A stretch of DNA of 64,000 nt, taken from positions 40,358,501 to 40,422,500 of the forward strand of contig NC_091084.1 in assembly GCF_032405125.1 (NCBI RefSeq), read 5' to 3'. Made by a program: the position numbers and the translations under genes. This document shows positions 13,501-25,500 of the stretch, one piece after another. The notes under the pieces are model-generated. The model saw nothing but the letters and a program-made list of their open reading frames with translations, was not told the DNA's origin and ran no database searches. Each line of letters starts with the position of its first letter. The stretch's first letter is position 1. This stretch comes from Capricornis sumatraensis (taxonomy: Eukaryota; Chordata; Mammalia; Artiodactyla; Bovidae).

Positions 13501-16500
13501 CAAATAACAATAGGCATAGCCCAGCCATTTTCAGAAAAATCGTTACCACCTGGGAGCCACTGGAATTCTTCCCCTCTGGAGGTGATGGTTAAAGACCTCA
13601 GCTCCCCGTGTAAGCCTCAGACTGTCCACCCATCCCTGCCATCTCAACCCCAAGAATGAGAAAGCGCCTCCAGCATTGCTAGGGCTGTCACAACTTGCAC
13701 GCTGTCTGTGCTTGCAGGGTTCACTCCCCTCTGAAATGCCTCGTCCCGGGCACAGCCAGCCATAAGTCACTGTGCAGTGTATCCAGGAGAGGTTGTTTAA
13801 GACCGTGCCCTAGGAAGAGCCAGCAAGTGAAGGACCCGCCAGGGGTCAGTAAGGTCTCTTCAGTTATCCTCAGCTTGGAAGTGGTTTTCTTCCTTCTATA
13901 AACCAGCCCAGCCTACCCATCCCTTCTTACTGCCTTGTTGTGCCTCTGAGACAGTTAAGATCAGAGCACAGAGTACAGATCTGTTCAGGTAAAGAGAGGA
14001 TTGTACCTTGGAAAGTAGGCAGCTGGCCTTTGCACAGCAATCAGCACATGTCGTAGCTTCAGCCAGCATGACATGGGTGGTGCAGATGTGTAGTTCAAGC
14101 CTGACTTTTTTAAGCCTGACCTTTGACCAGTTACAAGGAAAGAACTGCTGCGATCAGTCCAAAGGCCCTGACACAAGGAAGTGAGGGCTCTGACCTGGGC
14201 TGAGGCAGTCCGTGCATGGATAACACAGAATTAGGGCAAGGATCTAGGTTCAGTCTTGGCCAACCTGTTCACCTGCTTCTTAGAAATTGGAGGTAAGGCC
14301 TAGAAATAGGCAGCTTGCTACCTGTAATTTGTCATGTTTGCTAGCTCTTTGATAACTTGTGTCTGTTTTCTTGCATGGCTGGGGGTGGTCCGTCAATCTC
14401 AAGAATTCTTTTGATGTCATGAGACATCTGTGTTCACAGCCCTCAAGACACTGTTGGAGATGAGGGTCGCCCTAGGCAGGCAGTCCCACTGACATGTCCA
14501 GTCAGGGTCCTAGTGTTCATCACGGGCACTGCCAGACCAGATGGGAGAGGCCGGCACGGTCAGGTAGGACCCCCCTTCCTGAACTGCTGTCAGCCAGCTT
14601 CTGGTGGGGTGCCTCCTCACCTTCGTCACTGCAGCCGGGGCCCATGCAGGGCTGGAAGTCCTGGGTGTCGGGGCAGGGGACACTGAGGTCCAGCTGTGCC
14701 TTCAGCATGCGCTGCCGCATCCTCTTGCCTTTGTCGCAGGTGGAGGAGCTGCAGGCGGACCACGGGGACCAGTTGGAGTAGATGCAGGTTTCGGGGGTGT
14801 CATCTGGGAAGAGTATGTGAGACGTTTTCCCTGGGAGCCTGTGGGAGCTGTGACTGGCCCTCCCCCTGGACAGGTTCACGTGGGGACAAGAAAATCCCTG
14901 CTGGCTGACCAGCCTTGGGAGGTGGGATACTCCTGCGATGCAAGCAGCCATTCACTTCCCTTCAAAAACAGTACTTTGGCATCCCACTAAAACAAACTGA
15001 AGTAACCTCATAGTAAGGAGAGAGTCTCCTACTGTCCCTTCTCAACACCTGAACGCCAGCCCTCACTTTGGCAGACAGCGCTTCCACACGGGTGCCGGCA
15101 TATCGTGGGGCAATGTGGGGAAGCGTAGGCTTTTTCTGTGTTGTTGCTCACCTTCCCAGGATCCCACACAGAGTGTCATGATAAGCATAAGATGGCCAGT
15201 GTTCACTGAGCACTTACTATGTGCCAGCATCATTCTAAGAACTTTATCCATCCCATCAGTTGTGCTAAGGACCACAACTCCCTAGGAAGCAGGCTCTGTT
15301 ATTATCCCCATCTCACAGTTGAGGAAATGGGGCGAGGTGGGCTTCTTGCCCAGGGCCCAGGGAGGAGAGCCCAGCTCATTCAGCTCCAGATGCTGTGAGA
15401 TACCCTGAGCTGAAGCCAGGGCTCTGGCACTGCCTCCTGACTCTAGGGCCTGGGCTGACTTCCCTTGCTGCAGAAGTGACTGCACCCACTCCTGCCTCAC
15501 AGGCTAGTGTGAGAATCATAGTGGAGAGTCATCTGAGTCCCATGAAGCCGATGAGGATGCCATTTACATGACACTTTAAAGGCCTGATACTGTTGAATAC
15601 ATATTCCAGTGTCAAGCCTTCACCGTTTCCCTGATACTTTGTGCCTAGCCTTGGCCTTACTTTGATTATCTCCCAAGCAAAAATCTGTCTTAAAACAGGG
15701 ATCATCAAGTCAAAGGGTTCTGCTGTGGCTTTTAAAACATGTTAGCAAATTGCTTTCCCCAAAGATAGTTTATCTTTTATTCCCAATGTATGTTGCCACC
15801 TGCAATAAAGGGAGGCAGCTTACCTTCATCTTTCTCTTCTGGAGCCAGGTCGGCTACAATATCATCGACATTGTCGGGCACAATATTGCACTGTTCCCCC
15901 TGCAAAAGGAATTTTAGTTGGAGGGCCCTCATTAGAGAGTGGACTGTACGGGAGAAAGATGAGGGGGGATATAAAATTGAATGCCCACCCTGTGCACGCA
16001 CCCTAGGCTGTGGCAGAGTCGTGGGCCAACTTACAATCAGACTGAAAGAAGAAATGGCAGTAAAGCCACCACTTCCCACTTCCTGACCCATGGCTGTGTG
16101 CTGTGCTTAGTCGCTCAGTCGTGTCTGACTCTGCGACCCTTTGGATTATAGCTCACCAGGCTCCTCTGTCCACAGGGATTCTCCAGGCAAAAAACAGTGG
16201 GATGGGTTGCCATGCCCTCCTCCAGGGGAATCTTCTCAACCCAAGGATTGAACCCACGCCTCCCGCATTGCAGGCGGATTCTTTACCGACTGAGCCACCG
16301 GGGAAGCCCATGGCAGACATTAGTAATCGATTGTGGCACTTACCATGAAGCCTAGTTACCTGGAGCAAATCATTTGGTTGAGCATCACATCATTCCTCCA
16401 TGTTCATTTTGCTTATTTATATCATAGGGATAATTGTGTCTAGAAACTCTGAGAGGCCCCAGAATTCCACATCCTAAATATACCAGGGATCCCATGATTC

Positions 16501-19500
16501 TAGAGCAGAAAGGGGTCCAGTCTCCTGATGGGAAGGGTCTGTGCCAGGGTGAGCTGTAACCCAGTACCTTCCGAGCAATTCTCTCGATGACAACTCTGGC
16601 TACTTGAGTGATGGATCCACCCTCTGGATCATAAAAAGGACTTTGAGGATGGTCCAGACTGGTCAGGGGTCGGATTTTCTCCTGGGGAATTGTAGGCTTG
16701 TTGGGTGACTGCGATGGAAAAAATACACAGATACAGAGTGGGAAATTAACAATTTGATATATGATCAGAACAAAAACCTTGACAGGAACTTAACAAGTAC
16801 AACTGTTATTTATAGAATTTGGTTCATGCTGTGTGTTAGGCATGGACATTTGTAGGTCTATACTTTCAAATTCTCCTGTGTGCACAGTAGGATTAATCCT
16901 AGATGAAGATGCCAAGTTTAAGAGAGCCATTTCCAGCTAGGATATAGCTGAACCAGGTTGGCCTGAATCCAGAGTTCTTCCTACTAGACCAGGCGTTGGT
17001 GAATGTTTGTCTGCAGAGGGTCAGGTGGTAAATATTTTAGGCTTCACGGGTCACGCCGTGTCTGTTGCAAGGAGTCAACTCAGTTGTTGTAGTGAGAAAG
17101 CAGCCCCAGATAACACGGGATGGAAATGTGTGAGGCCAGATTCCAAAGCTCCAGGTTTGGTTCCAAACCACAGTTTACCAACATCTGTTCTAGATTGTTC
17201 TACCCCTAGTTTTCTGATGGCTCCAGATTTTGATGCAGTTGGTGTCCTGGCCATATCTGAAAAATATTGACAATCACAGAAGAATCCAAACTCCTCAGCC
17301 TGGCTGTCTGGAAGCCTTGGGAATCTGGTCCAGCTTAACGAACATCATCTTCCTTCTGTTCCCTCTTCTCTCTCTCTCTCAGCCTCTGTGCCTTTTGCCT
17401 GCCGTTTCTTTGCTTATCTCTGAACCTCTCTTTAGCAGACCCCCTCCCCGTGCTCTCCTGACCGTCTGGACAGGCACTCCCCAGAGCCCCTGTCACACAG
17501 CTTGTGAGTACATGATGATGGGACCCTGCGGGGCTCCCCTGCTGGACTGCAAGTTCATCTGGCTCAGAGCCTGAGCCAGCCTCACCCCTGAGGCCAGGGC
17601 CCCCAGAACAGGCCTGGGCAGGGAGGCCTGCCACTCGCCACTCCAGACACACACACACCTCGTAGGTCACCCCGCTGTCGGTGCCCGCATCCCAGGGAAT
17701 CAGGTCCTGCACCACCTTCTGGACCCAGCCACACTCTTTGGTGCACAGATCCTCTGCGGACAGGCCCACGTTCCAGTCGGGGCTGGGGCCCATCATGGTC
17801 AGGAAGGACATCAAGTGGCGCGTCCTGTCCACTGAAAATTCAGCCGAGGGTGCTGCTCTCCTGGAAACAAATACGGAGACCATCACTTTTGGGGCCCTGG
17901 GGGTGCACGCTCTGAGGGGCCTCTAGGCAGACAATGGCAAAAGGATGAGAGGGAGAGAAGGGGACTCTTGGTCTCCACCTTTGGCCATGGCTGGTTTCTC
18001 TCTCCCAGCCCATCCATTGGCCATGCTTGGAGGGAGCCATATGCTGCCGCCCTATCCAGTTTTAATGTGTCTTCAGCACTTAACTACTGTTTTATTTTCT
18101 TATTAAACTGTTTATTGACTGTCATTCCTTTTTGGAGTATAAGCTCTGGGATAGCAGGGATTCTGTCTTTCTGGCTTTATTTCCAGTGCCTGGCACAGTG
18201 TAGGTGCTCAACCAATGTTACTGAATAAACGAATGAACAAATTCTATAAGCTGCCTGTGCTCCCAGCTGCACTGGATGTGAGATGAACGTGACAGATAAA
18301 AACTGCATAATGGTGCCCTAAGCTGTTCCTTTACATTCTCAGTGATGCCTCAGAGCAGACCTGCGGTAAGGATTGTTGACGCCAACCTATGGATGGGAGA
18401 GCTGAGGCTCAGAGGGTTCTGTTATGTGACCTGTCCAAAGTCGCAAAGTGCAGAACGGAGACCATAGCCTAAGACAGTCTCAGTTCAAGGTCCGTGTTCT
18501 TTTCATCATCAGTTTCTAAGTTCCCTCCACTTTCACTCTCTAGAGCTACATTGTGCTATCAGGGGGACATCTCCCCAGCCTGCTGCCTCATTGCCCTCCA
18601 GAGGCTGCTTAGAGTAGGGCGCTGCCCTGGCACCAGAGCTCACCCATCACCTCACAGCTGGTCCCCAGGCCGTTTCCTCCAGTGGGTGAGCGAGGACCCA
18701 GTTATAGAGCCAAAGACTTTTGGCTGACGACCCCCCAGCTATGAGAGGCAGTTCTTCAACCACCATCCCCTCATGTTCCCAAGAAGGGGTCCTAGGAGTG
18801 GCCAGAGCTGGCTGAGACCAAGAAGCGTGGTGGGAGAGCTGTGCTCGCTCCGCACACACTCGGTGGCACAGCTGCGCTACTTTATTTTCCCCTCATGACA
18901 CTCCTGTGGGGTTGGAATTTATTATTTCATTTTGTAGAAAAGAAAGCATACAGAAGTTAAAGACTTCAGAGACGCAGCTGGTGAGGCTGTGGTGTGAAGG
19001 CAGCTCTGCCTGACTCTCCCTCGCCTCCCAGGCTGCTGATCGTGGGGAATCCTTGGCTGGGGACCAGCTTGTCTATTAGGTCTGGCTGGCAGCTCTTTGT
19101 GGCATCCCTCTGCTGCTGTGTTTGGGACCAGCTGTGTCTGGCTGCTCTCACCTGGCCCCTGAAAGCGATGACTCCAGGCCTGGCTGGGCTTAGTGGAACT
19201 GGGTCCCTTGGGCAGGCCAGATGGGATCAGACCATGAGCAGAGCAGGCGGGAGACCTGGGTGCACATCCTACACCACCTCTTAGAGCTGTGCATCCTTGA
19301 AATGACCAAACCTTTCTATGCCTCAGTGTCCCAATCTGTAGAATGGGGATTCCCCCTAACATCTACCCCAAAGGGTTATTGTGAGTGTTTAATGAGAAGA
19401 CACATCCGGTCCTTAGCTCAGTGCCTGGCACCTGGCAAAATGTTACTGAGTGAAGCAGCATTGAAGGGTCAGATGGAGATCAGAAAATAGAGGCCAGGGG

Positions 19501-22500
19501 AGGGAGGCCTTCCTGAATGCGCTTCACATTTTAGCCTGATGCCAGTCTAGGTTGAGGGCAGGCACCCGAGTGGAGGAAGAACCTGGCCTCAGCCTGGCTT
19601 TGGCATCAGGTCCCACGTGCCCTTGCCTCCGCTGGGAAAGCTCCTCCTCGGTGGAGGAGGACCTCCTCCTCAGAGTGTGGCCTGGGACCAGCAGCGTCGG
19701 CATTGGAACTTGTTGGAAATGCAACTAACTGGGCCTCACCCCAGATTTACTTAGAGACTCTGGGGAGGGGGAGGGTAGGACCCAGCGTTGCGTTTTAATA
19801 ATCCTCTCAATGACTCTAATATGCCTCGGATCTGAGACTCGCCGGTCTGCTCACCTCCCAGGCCTCAGGTTCTGAGCCACCTCTTCCGGGAGCTGTTCTG
19901 ATCCCCTGCACTGAGGCCGGTACCCTTGGTCTGTATTTCCACACTCTCTGTGTGGGTCTCAGCTGTGCCCTTTGGTTGTGAGCCTGTCCACACTGTTTGC
20001 TCACCCCCATGAGACTAGGAACCCCTGCAGGCAGGAATCCCAGTCCCAGGTGTCCGGTGGGCCAGCTGAACAGGTGGATGTGTGATGATGAGCTCCGCTA
20101 CTTACTAGGTTAGCTCACACACTCTTCCAGCCTTGGTTTCCTCATGTGACACCACCCATCTGCCACCTCAAAGGAGATGCTATGTTAGGAAGCCTTTATA
20201 GACCGCTGAAGGCCCCACTTGGAGAAGGCAATGGCAGCCCACTCCACTACTCTTGCCTGGAAAATCCCATGGACGGAGGAGCCTGGTGGGCTGCAGTCCA
20301 TGGGGTCGCCAAGAGTCGGACACGACTGAGCGACTTCACTTTCACTTTTCACTTTCATGCATTGGAGAAGGAAATGGCAACCCACTCCAGTGTTCTTGCC
20401 TGGAGAATTCCAGGGACGGGGGTGCCTGGTGGGCTGCCATCTATGGGGTCACACAGAGTCGGACACGACTGAAGTGACTTAGCTGCAGCAGAAGGCCCCA
20501 CTTACATAGCCTGCTATTCAGGCACAAATTGCGGGACCTCGTTCCCTTTTCCCATGCATGCATTTTCTGGCATGTAGGTCACTGCTTTGAGCAGCTTCTT
20601 TGAAGACTTGGTACCTACAAGAATTGCAGTCAGGGGAGGTGTGGTATTGCTCACTTAGGGGTTAAAAGCACATGGTCTGGGGTCTGCCTGGCAGAGAGCA
20701 TGGGCATGTGGGCAGAGTGGGACTGCTTGGATCTTGACCCCTTGGGAGTCCAGCAGTGCCTCGGAGGAAGGCTCCTCTTCCATTTTCATAGTGACCAACC
20801 ACTACACCTGTTACCTTCCCATCTCCCTGAGCATGTGATTGTGGATCAGGTGATTCTTTCATGTCCTGTACCCCATGGATGACACTACATCATGACAGCC
20901 CAAGAGGACCAAAACAGCTCTGCCCAGAAATCCAGAGGTGGAGAAACCAAACCAGCACAAACCAAACCTCACCTGACACACCACCCTGATACTCTGCCCA
21001 GCTGAAGGAGGTAACCATCTGAGAACATTCTGTGTTGTACAAGGTGTATACAAATCATTTCTGCTAGTGCATTTTGGCCAGATCTGTACCTGAGTGAGGT
21101 ATCCTCCAAGCCTTGGTAAGTTTCAAGGGATAGGAAGTTCTGGGGCAACCAATCCCTGCACGAAACACCCGGTAATATGGTAATTGAGTAATATGGTAAA
21201 TTTGAATGTCTAAAAGTCTGGGAATGGTTTTCTAATATTTTCAGTTACATCTTGCTTACATGACATGCTCTGGAGGAAATGTTTCCTGTCTCCACTTCGA
21301 ATTGCTTAGAACCCCTGGTGTACCTGCCCAGAGCATGTTGAACTCACTCTTTCCTTGGAGTTTCTTCTTTAATTTCTCTCTGTCCTGTTAGGTTCCAAAA
21401 GAGTAAGGACCATTTTTTGTCCTGTTTATGGCTGTATCCCAGGGGCTGGTCTAGACCTCAGCATGTAGTAGGTTCTCCTCAAATGGTTTTTGAAATAAAT
21501 GAGTTAATCTAGGAAATGAAAATAGAGCTCTTGCACTTGCTTTGGCCTTCAGGTCTAATTTTAAAATTACCTCAAAGTATTTATTACTTTTATAATTAAA
21601 AATGCTGTTTAAAATAAGGAAATGATAAAAAATATATGTGAATTTTCTTTAGGAAATGTTAGATATGATCGGAATTCTTTAATTCATAATAAAAATTCTT
21701 ATTCATCTTTTCTTACATTCCATGTCTTCCCATACATGAAAGTGAAAGTGAAGTTGCTCAGTCATGTCCGACTCTTTGTGACCCCATGGACTGTAGCCCA
21801 CCAGGCTCCTCCGTCCATGGGATTCTCCAGGCAAGAGTACTGGAGTGGGGTGCCATTTCCTTCTCCAGGGGATCGTCCTGACCCAGGGATTGAACCCAGG
21901 TCTCCTGCATTGCAGGCAGACGCTTTAACCTCTGAGCCACCAGGGAAGCCCTACATAGTGTTTTGTTAATTTGATCTTATTTTTTCTACCTGGGATTTAC
22001 ATTTTTATCACTTTTCTGGCAAAGAGAGTTGCCCTGGCCATACTATGTATCAGAATATATTATAAAGCATGATAATTAAAATGGTATAATATTCAGGATA
22101 AGAAAGACTTCCCTGGTGGTCCAGTGGTTAAGAATCTACCTGCCAGTGTAAGGGGCCCAAGTTCGATCTCTGTTCTGGGAAGATTCCTCATGCCTCTGTG
22201 CCACAACTACAGAGCCTGTGGACCCGAGAGCCTGTTCTCCGTAACAAGAGAAGCCCCCACAGTGAGAAGCCTGCACACTGCGCACAGAGAAAGCCTGCAT
22301 GCAGCGACAAAGACACAGTGCAGCCAAAAATAAATGAAATCTAAATAGAAAATAGAAAAACAAAGATATAAATCAGTGGCCCAGAGTGAGGAGTCCAGAA
22401 TCTTTAGATAAGGACTCTGAGGCAGAGGAAAGATCGTGCAGCAAGTGGGGTTGGGATACTGTAATTGCAGTTTAAAAATATATAGGAGTCACATCTAATA

Positions 22501-25500
22501 TCACACACGTCAAATTCCCCCAATCAACAAAAACTCAGGGCTAGAAAACAACCAGATCATAGGAAAGAAGTCAAGTGTTCTGATCTGTTAGAGAAACATT
22601 AATTTTTTCAGCTTTGAAACTATAAAAGCAATCACAAAAGTAATTGAATAATATACCAACCAAAAACATCTGCATAATGGAAACAACAATGTTGAAATAG
22701 AACGGAAGAATGATGTGCTGGCAAAAGGTGTCTCCCTCTAGTGTGACTGACAAATATTAATATCTATAGTACGGACAGACTCCCCAGGTGGTGCAATGGT
22801 AAAGAACCTGCCTGCCAATGCAGGAGATGTGGGTTTGATCCCGGGGTCGGGAAGGCGCCCTGGACAGGGGAATGGCAACCCACTCCAGTGTTCTTGCCTG
22901 GAGAGTCCCATGGACAGAGGAGCCTGGTGGGCTACAGTCTCTGGGGTCGCACAGAGTCAGACAGGGCTGAGCCACTGAGCATGAGCACAGCATCTACAGA
23001 GCTAGTCTAAATCTGCAAAAGCAAAACCTGACGATTCTGATAGTGAACGAAAGTTATACACGGATAATTCATACCAGAAAAATGAAAACAAAATGAAGGC
23101 ATGGAGATACGTTTTGTCTTTTTACATTCAGAGAGGCAGCGTGGTGTGGGTGGGGGGGGACAAAGGGGACTGGAAGAAACCGCTGGAAGTGGCAGCAGCT
23201 TTGACTTCACCTCCCTTTGCAGTTACTAATCTGCAAAATGGGAGCATCCTCAGACCCACCCCAGGGCTTTTAGTGAGGAAACTGCTTATCATCATGCCTG
23301 GCATTATACTATGACTTGGTAAATGTGGATTTCCTTCTCATTCGGCTTTTCTAAACAAAACTTTCAAAAACACGACGAAAGAAAAGAGGCAATTAAGGAT
23401 TGTTATGGTCTTTCTATAGCAATCTAGACTTACTATACCAATCTAAGTTACAGATCTGTATCAGTTAGACTCTCGCTGAAGAATTGATGCTTTCGAACTG
23501 TGGTGCTGGAGAAGACTCTTGAGAGTCCCTTGGATTGCAAGGAGAACAAACCAGTCAATCCTAAAGGAAATCAACCTTGAATATTCATTGGAAGGATTGT
23601 TGCTGAAGCTGAAGCTTCGATACTTGGCCACCTGATGCAAAGAGCTGACTTATTGGAAAAGACCGTGGTGCTAGGAAAGACTGAAGGCAAAAGGAGAACG
23701 GAGCGGCAGAGCATGAGATAGTTAGCATCACCAACTCAATGGGCATGAATTTGCACAAACTCCAGGAGATAGTGAAGGACAGAGGATCCTGGGGTGCTGC
23801 AGTCCATGGGGTCGCAGAGTCGGACCAGACTTAGCGACTGAACAACAACCGTCAGTGAGACTCAAGTCGCATTTTGTCCCTTCTGTTCATTTCAAATAAT
23901 CTCCAATACAGAGCTTTCAAAGTTGCAGAAACTCAATCTTGACACTAGGGGGCGCCAGAGTCATTCACTAAGTTGAAGTTCTGTGTGGGTGGAGAACTGT
24001 TTCCCTGAAGTTTCTACCCTGGAAAACTGTATATAACCTGGAGGCATCCAGGGCTCCAGGTCCATCTGGCCCATTTAGATCTACTGTTGGCTTCTCAGGT
24101 TCAACGCCAGTCTTTTTTTTACAATCCTGAGGAAATTAGTGGACTTGGGCGGGTTCTCCAGGAGACTGGAGGGCTCTGAAACTTCTAGCTCTGATTTGAG
24201 AGAGAGAGAGAGAGATGCGTCTGGCCCCCTGGGAACCATGACTGAAACGAGTAAGGGAGCACAGACCCTCCAGAGGCATGATTTTTGGAAAGGGTGATGA
24301 CTATGTCTCTATTTAACCTCTCATTTTTCTCACAAACAAATCTGATTAAACACATGTTAATTAAACAGAATGGCTGGGAATAATTAAGGAGATGATTTTA
24401 TAGGATACATTATAAGAAAGGGAATAAAAATTATTTTTAAAAGATTCAGTAATTCCTAACAGATTACACTGGAAGAACTGGGTGGTGAAAATTCAGCACT
24501 GATTTGTAGGAAAGCTGGGCATTTTCTACTCTGGTACTGGAGGAACTCATGAAGGATGTGCGTTTTGCTCAGAATTTGTCTTTCTGGTCTCTACCTGTGC
24601 TCTGGGCTGTTGGAGCTGCAGCTTGATTTATTGAGCTAAACAAGTCAGCAGCTAATTTGTTCATTCATGGCTGTCCTTTGAGAAGTGGTCCTGGGGATAA
24701 AGATGAAGATCATTGTAAAACAAGTCAGTTTCGCCGGGCAGGACCTCACAAAGTAGGTCAGCCTGGCTTTCCACCGGCCCGAGGGAGGCTGGAATCCCAT
24801 TAATCTCAATCGAGCAGGCTCCCAAGGAGGGGCAGGGCTGTTTCTGCAAAGCAAAACTTGGCTGCATGTAGGCTTCCTAATTTGACTTCCTAATGAGATT
24901 TGGAAGAGGAAAGGGGAGACTAGGGTATGGGAAAACCAAAGGAAAATTCCTTTCCCTTAAGCTGGTAGCACGAGGGCAGAAGATTTGGGAGTTTGGGAAA
25001 TCGGCGTTTGCCATGGATCAATCCTGTTTCACAAGGGTCCCAGGAAGTCTGAGGGGTGGGTGAAGGGTGAGAAGGTGCCCCCAAATATTTTTTTCAAGTT
25101 TTCAATAAGTCTCCTCTATCTTAAAAAAAAAAAAGAAAAAAGCTCCATCGATTCTTTCATCCTCCTGGATCTCCTGCCCAGTCTCTCTTCTTTCACAGCA
25201 AACTTCGCAGAAGAGCTGTCTGCACTCACTAATTCCATAACCTCACCTTCTGTTCACATTTCACCCTGTTCCAGGCTGTGTCCCCTCTCCCCGTTACTCA
25301 GCAGAAAGGATTCCCAGTAAGGTCACTGATGATGTTGATGAATCCAATGGGCATTGTGCAGCTCCAACCTTCTTTGATCTCAGCTACACTGGACACAGCT
25401 GGTCACTCTCTCTCTCTCTTTTTTTTTCTTTGCTTGGCCACACTGCAAGGCTTGCAGGATCTTAGTTCCCCAACCAGAGGATGAACCCTCGCCCTTGGCA

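Noticed and set aside
22107..22180. tRNA-Glu-like sequence with A and B box motifs (also at 30104, 42105, 42223 and 46259)
   Set aside because: These are the heads of CHR and Bov-tA SINEs. They lack a foldable mature tRNA and are followed by SINE bodies.
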